From Neocallimastix lanati (nom. inval.) (taxonomy: Eukaryota; Neocallimastigomycota; Neocallimastigomycetes; Neocallimastigales; Neocallimastigaceae), in NCBI GenBank assembly GCA_016946835.1, contig JACVTC010000007.1:1320001-1332500 (forward strand): DNA of 12,500 nucleotides. Direction: 5' to 3'. Below, piece by piece: positions 8,292-12,500 of this stretch. Made by a program: the position numbers and the translations under genes. Below the pieces are notes generated by a model that saw only the letters and a list, made by a program, of their open reading frames with translations, had not been told where the DNA came from and searched no databases. The number at the start of each line of letters is the position of its first letter. The first letter of the stretch is position 1.

Positions 8292-8587
8292 AATATTATT
8301 TAAATAAGTCATGAAATGATAATAAGGGAAAAGGAACTTTAAGAGTAATTTCTTCCTTAAAAAATAATTTCTTTTCTCAAATTCTTGTAAAAGTATTTTT
8401 TTTAAACTCAAAAAATTTTCTTCAAAAACTAAGTTAAAAATTATTTAAAATTTCAATTATATTATTATTATTATTATTTATAATTATTATTATTAATTAT
8501 TATTGTTATTATTATTATTTTATTATTGTTATTTTTTTTTTTAATTTTTTTTATTTTAATTTTTATACTTTTCTCTATACAATTACC

Positions 8588-8633
8588 TTTTTTTTTTTTT
8601 TTTTTTTTTTTATACTATTCTTTCATCAATTAA

Positions 8634-8668
<35 letters not shown>
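8588..8668. repeat. Two long poly(T) tracts
   Basis: 24 T at 8588-8611 and 33 T at 8636-8668. Each is preceded by the short word AACC or TACC, downstream of the MDH1B-like gene. Confidence 0.95.
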
Positions 8669-9089
8669 CTATATATATATATATAATTTTAATGATTAAA
8701 TTTTAAATTTTAAAAATTCAAAAAAATAAATTTATCTATATATATTATTATAATTTAACATAAATAAAATATTACTATTAATATAAAAACATATATTTAT
8801 CCAATTAACTATATTACCTAATAAAAAAAAGTTTGTTCTTTTATTACTTTTTTTATATATTAATTATCCCTTTAAAATTTTAATTAAAGTTTTTTTATTT
8901 TAATTTTTTTTTTTTTTTTGTTATATCTTTATGTTAAATTTATTTCATATTAGATTTACTTTTTTTTTTTATTTTTTTTTTTTTTTTTTTTTTTCAATTT
9001 ACCACATATATATATTATATATACGAGTATTTTAAACTATATTATATTTTATTTACCATAAAGATATGTAATTCAATGAAAATTATTAT

Positions 9090-9090
<1 letters not shown>

Positions 9091-9121
<31 letters not shown>
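9091..9121. repeat. Poly(A), 31 nt
   Basis: Single uninterrupted A run, opposite in strand sense to the poly(T) tracts that precede it. It could be a tail relic of a retroposed sequence, but I found no matching element or target-site duplication. Confidence 0.95.
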
Positions 9122-9123
<2 letters not shown>

Positions 9124-9477
9124 TGGGTGTATCTGTTTTTTTTTTTATTTTATTTTATTTTTTTTTTTAGTTTTAAATATTAATATTATTAATATTTCTA
9201 TAAATAATTTAAGTTCATTCGAAATAAAAAAATACAAATTTAATATATATAATGAATACATAACTAAGTGAATAAATAAATAAAACTATAAATAAATATA
9301 AATAATTATTTAATAAATAAATAAACAATAAATGAATAAATAATAAATAAATAATTAATTCTGTAATTTATTGATTTATATATTCTTAGTGACTTTTTAA
9401 TAATTTTAATAATCAATGCATTAATTACTATTAATACTGGGATTAATATTTATTATATTACATATATATATATATAC

Positions 9478-9502
<25 letters not shown>
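9478..9502. repeat. Poly(T), 25 nt, before the GTPase gene
   Basis: Homopolymer 55 bp upstream of the ATG at 9558, directly after an (AT)n stretch. Possible nucleosome-excluding promoter tract, by position only. Confidence 0.7.
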
Positions 9503-9508
<6 letters not shown>

Positions 9509-9557
9509 GTATATACTTATATACAATACAAATAAAATAATCATAAAAAAATAAAAT

Positions 9558-9878
9558 ATGTACAGTCATTCAAGGTATACAAAATTACAACCTATACAAT
9601 ATAATGATGAATCCATCGTAAAAAATCTTAATATATCATATAGAACATTTATTGAAAATGAGGAAGGATATGAATTAGAAGTTTCTTGTGAAATTTTAAA
9701 TTCAAGAGCAAGAATTGGAGGGCCATTATATTTAAAACTAAAAATAACTAATATTGGTGGTAATACAATAAATTATTTTAAAATAGATATTAATTCATAT
9801 TCCGCTGAAGATAATAGAACTCCATATTATGATAGGTATCTATTATACTTTATTATAAAAATAGAAGGAAAAACAAGA

Positions 9879-9912
<34 letters not shown>

Positions 9913-12500
9913 TTATATATATATAATAGGATAATAAAGAATTAATTAGAAAATAATTAATATATTATATTTTGAAAAAATTAATGTTTTATATTAATAA
10001 TACATTATAAAATAAATATGGATAAAGTATAGAAATTACAATTTTTATTATAATAGTTTGTTATATTTATTATGCTCAAAAATTTTTATTATTTTATAAT
10101 TTATGTTTTTATGTTTTATAATTGATTTTTTTTTTCTTATTTTCATTATAATATAATATTAATTTATATATACTATTTTTATTTATATCTATATTCATAC
10201 TCATATTATATATGAATAATAATAATTATTACTATTATTATAATATTTGTAATGTTTTATATTTATATTTATTATTATTATTATTTATTTTATATTAAAT
10301 TTTATGATATTTAACTTAAAAATAATAAAAAAAAATTTTTTTTATTTATAAGATATGTCTTTTGGATAAAAGAAGAATTAGAAGTTGGTCAATCAATAAT
10401 TAAAAATGTTGTTTTAGAAGTATCAAATAAAGATTTTGATTTAAGTAATAATGATTTATCAGAAATTATTACCAGTTCAGAAAAGGATTTAAGAAAATAT
10501 AAAAATAATATTCCAATTCATGATGAACCTGAAAGCTTTATTATAAATACTGAATTTCATTCAAAATCAAAATTAAATAATGAAGTACCAAATGAACAAT
10601 TCACAAAAGTAATGGATGAGGAGTTAATGGATTATGACAATGATCAGACCACTAAAACATCAAAAAGTTCCAGTGTAACTGAAGATAATTCAAAGGAGCA
10701 AGAATCACCAAATATAAAAAATATAATTGACTATTTTGATAATACTTCTAAATATAACTCTCCATCAGCTAATACGAGTACCACTAAAATTAGTACTAAA
10801 AGTAAAGATATAAGTTTTAATGATGCTGAAAGTATCATAAATAATGTTAATATATCAAATTGTACCAAAAAATCAATATGTATGGACCAAAAATATAATA
10901 CTGTCATTAGTCCAATTTATGATAATTTTTGTTGTAAAGATGATACTTTAGTGATTAATAAGAAAAAGAAAATGAAATCTATTTTTTTAACAAATGATTT
11001 CGATTATTTAATCTCAATTTTACCTTCAGTCATACATATTGAATTTAAACATAAAAATATGAAATCAATTCCATGTCGTCAATACCAATTTAAATTATGT
11101 TCTGAATATTTCACTGGTGATTTGTTAGTGGCAAGACCAAATTTAATTATACCAATAAATAAAACTCCAAGATATACACACTATAATATTTTAATGTTGG
11201 GTACTAGTAAAAATGGGAAAACTTCATTAATTAATAGTTTCCTTACTCTTTTTAATAATAGAGTGACTATGATTAGTCCATACCTTCAGAAACTTTACCA
11301 TGAAAATAAAAATTATTTATTGTACAATATAAAGGATTTATTACCGGAATCATTACATGTTCGATTTTATGATTGTCCATTGGAATCAGTTAATAAGTTT
11401 AAAGATTCTCGTTTTTCATATAATAATTTAGAATTAGTTTTAAATGGAATATTTCCTTATGATTTCCCAATCAATTCTACAAGTGTTGATAACAATGAAA
11501 AAAATAATTGTAATAAATCTTTTCAATTAAAAAGGCTTTCCTTTAACAATCTTAATAACCTATCGAATTCTTCATTAACCGGAGTCAGTATGGATGGTAA
11601 TATCAAAGATTCCGCAACATCTCTAAAAGTAAGACCTTATTCATGTTTTGATAATATACAATTAAATCAAATTTTGTTTGAAAAAAATAATGAATTAAAC
11701 GCTAACAACAAAAAATCTAGTCTTAGCAATAATATGTCAAAAATACATGTTACTATCATACCTATTTCATATAAAGTAGTGAACTCTGATGAAGAATTAA
11801 AATTTTATCAAAAATTGTTTAGATACATTACTCAATTAAATATTCCAGTAATGATTGCTCTTACTCATTCTGATGAATTAACTCAAGAAGAAATTGATGA
11901 GTATATATCCTTTTTAAATAATAGTTTTAGATCACCATATATATATCCAATATCAAATTATAGTATTTCAAATAATAAAATTAAATCATTCGAAAAGGAT
12001 AGGTAATAATTTATAAAAATTCCTATAATATAATTTTAGTTAAATATATTTTAATATATATATTGTAAATATTATAAATTAAAACAAAAATAAAAAAACA
12101 TATTATATATATATATGTTTATATTTAAATTCATTTTATTATATATTTATATTTATTTTATTATATTTTTTTTTTATATATAAATTAATTAAATATTGAA
12201 AAAAACAAATATTATAAACATTATATCATCATTTAAAATTTACAATTTAAATTTTTATATAATAATAAAAAACTAAATATATTATAGAAATATATTGAGA
12301 TTGTTATGTAATACAGTTTATTCAGCACAAAAAACTATATTTGAAGAATTTAATGAAGATAATATTAAAAAGACTCAAACAATTACAAATAAAGATAAAA
12401 CTACTATTAATACAAATGTTGTATCTTCAACAAGTGGCTTAGATAAAAATCCTAGTTCTAATGAGAATAAGACAGAGAGGGATATTATATACACTCGTCG
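9558..12500 (+). CDS. IFI44-like GTPase with N-terminal Ig/arrestin-like domain, 3' end outside window
   Basis: Exons 9558-9835, 10353-12002 and 12288 to beyond 12500 join in frame (AG|A = Arg93 and Arg643) to at least 713 residues. Residues 20-125 look like an immunoglobulin/arrestin-like beta-sandwich: alternating hydrophobic strands, GGPLYLKLKITNIGGNTINY, then YVFWIKEELEVGQSI. Residues 180-300 are Ser/Asn/Lys-rich. Residues 318-365 look like further beta strands. The G domain begins near 370: P-loop GTSKNGKT (376-383), LHVRFYDCP (Asp433, no DxxG glycine), hydrophobic strand IHVTIIPIS (557-565), and G4-like THSD (597-600). Order and spacing follow the IFI44/IFI44L family, including NGIFPYDF after the second strand and a closing NILRLLCNTVYSA helix in exon 3. 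An Asn/Ser-rich insert (about 467-515) interrupts the G domain. In animals IFI44 proteins are interferon-induced, cytoplasmic and of poorly defined activity; relatives occur widely in eukaryotes. GTP binding is likely; hydrolysis is uncertain. It could be another TRAFAC-type GTPase. Confidence 0.78.
9836..10352 (+). other. Intron 1 of the IFI44-like gene
   Basis: Donor GTATCT at 9836 and acceptor AAG at 10350-10352, phase 2. Splicing joins PYYD-R to YVFWIKEE and continues the beta-sandwich. Unspliced, the frame ends at TAA 9924-9926 after an (AAT)n run that would encode poly-Asn. The rest of the 517-nt intron is A/T only in character. Confidence 0.8.
9880..9909. repeat. (AAT)10 microsatellite in intron 1 of the IFI44-like gene
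   Basis: Ten AAT units. On readthrough they would be translated as Asn, which makes the exon look longer than it is. Confidence 0.95.
11200..11223 (+). other. Walker A / P-loop codons (GTSKNGKT)
   Basis: It matches GxxxxGK[S/T] exactly, preceded by the hydrophobic strand YNILML and followed by a Ser/Asn helix start (SLINSF), as in P-loop GTPases. It encodes residues 376-383. Confidence 0.9.
11863..11874 (+). other. G4-like motif codons (THSD)
   Basis: It lies directly after strand IPVMIAL and before DELTQEEIDEY. TxxD replaces the usual NKxD; T(K/H)xD variants occur in IFI44- and AIG1-type GTPases. The Asp is the guanine-specificity residue in this family. Confidence 0.75.
12003..12287 (+). 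other. Intron 2 of the IFI44-like gene
   Basis: Donor GTAATA at 12003 and acceptor TAG at 12285-12287, phase 2 (AG|A, Arg643). Reading through would stop immediately (DR*). Splicing adds the helix NILRLLCNTVYSAQKTIFEE, which matches the C-terminal helix of IFI44-type G domains, so the TAA at 12004-12006 is intronic. Confidence 0.85.

Larger units (their letters stand above)
8292..9557. other. Spacer between the two plus-strand genes, poly(T)-rich
   Basis: It should hold the 3' UTR of the MDH1B-like gene and the promoter and 5' UTR of the GTPase gene. I see no exon and no clear AATAAA poly(A) signal close to the stop. The first half carries T runs at 8588-8611, 8636-8668, 8904-8919 and 8972-8994. 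After a 31-nt A run at 9091-9121 there is a short G-containing patch (GATGGGTGTATCTG), then TAAATAAA-like repeats (9260-9360) and a T run at 9478-9502, 55 bp before the next start codon. Confidence 0.7.

Noticed and set aside
8166-8411. 81-codon minus-strand open frame with membrane-like composition
   Set aside because: It is antisense to the A-rich end of exon 6; the Ile/Phe-rich product is a by-product of reading poly(A)-rich coding sequence backwards.
10612-10614. ATG as the start of the GTPase
   Set aside because: The frame is open for 86 codons upstream to an acceptor at 10352, and the upstream residues continue the beta-sandwich begun in the 9558 exon.
12004-12006. TAA as the stop of the GTPase gene
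   Set aside because: It overlaps a GTAATA donor, and the exon at 12288 continues the IFI44-type domain in phase.
1-12500. tRNA, rRNA, CRISPR or transposon coding sequence
   Set aside because: No tRNA-like T-arm, no rRNA-like G/C-rich blocks, no spaced direct repeats and no transposase or reverse-transcriptase motifs were seen on either strand.

Overview
The window reads as nuclear DNA of a very AT-rich eukaryote. Coding sequence is broken by spliceosomal introns with GTA-type donors and TAG/CAG/AAG acceptors. Proteins carry long Asn/Ser-rich low-complexity inserts, and introns and spacers are full of poly(T), poly(A), (AT)n and (AAT)n. One gene encodes a protein related to the N-terminal part of MDH1B, a protein tied to cilia/flagella in animals. 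A flagellated AT-rich lineage such as the anaerobic gut fungi (Neocallimastigomycota) is therefore my best guess. Dictyostelids have similar composition but lack cilia. The taxon is inference only.

Layout. Positions 11-159, minus strand, look like the first coding exon of an unrecognised gene that leaves the window on the left. Positions 160-5425 are a 5.3 kb spacer of nearly pure A/T with no convincing gene. It holds microsatellites, several perfect small inverted repeats and an over-represented AACTCTA/TAGAGTT motif. Positions 5426-8291, plus strand, form a six-exon gene that I assembled by hand into one continuous 650-residue reading frame. It has a glutaredoxin-like, MDH1B-N-terminal-like fold split by a low-complexity insert of about 200-250 residues, and no malate dehydrogenase catalytic domain. 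A 26-nt microexon is preceded by 49 uninterrupted T and followed by an intron with 41 more. Positions 8292-9557 are a spacer dominated by poly(T) tracts and one 31-nt poly(A).

Positions 9558 to the right edge, plus strand, hold a gene with three visible exons. It encodes an N-terminal immunoglobulin/arrestin-like beta-sandwich joined to an IFI44-type GTPase domain. The P-loop is intact, the G4-like motif is THSD, and the G3 position reads DCPL instead of DxxG. The third exon continues the IFI44-type domain and runs off the window.

The two plus-strand genes are in tandem but show no shared control or functional link. The most notable points are the catalytic-domain-free MDH1B-like protein, the IFI44-like GTPase with a fused beta-sandwich, and the odd splice-site architecture. 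No mobile element, rRNA, tRNA or CRISPR was recognised.
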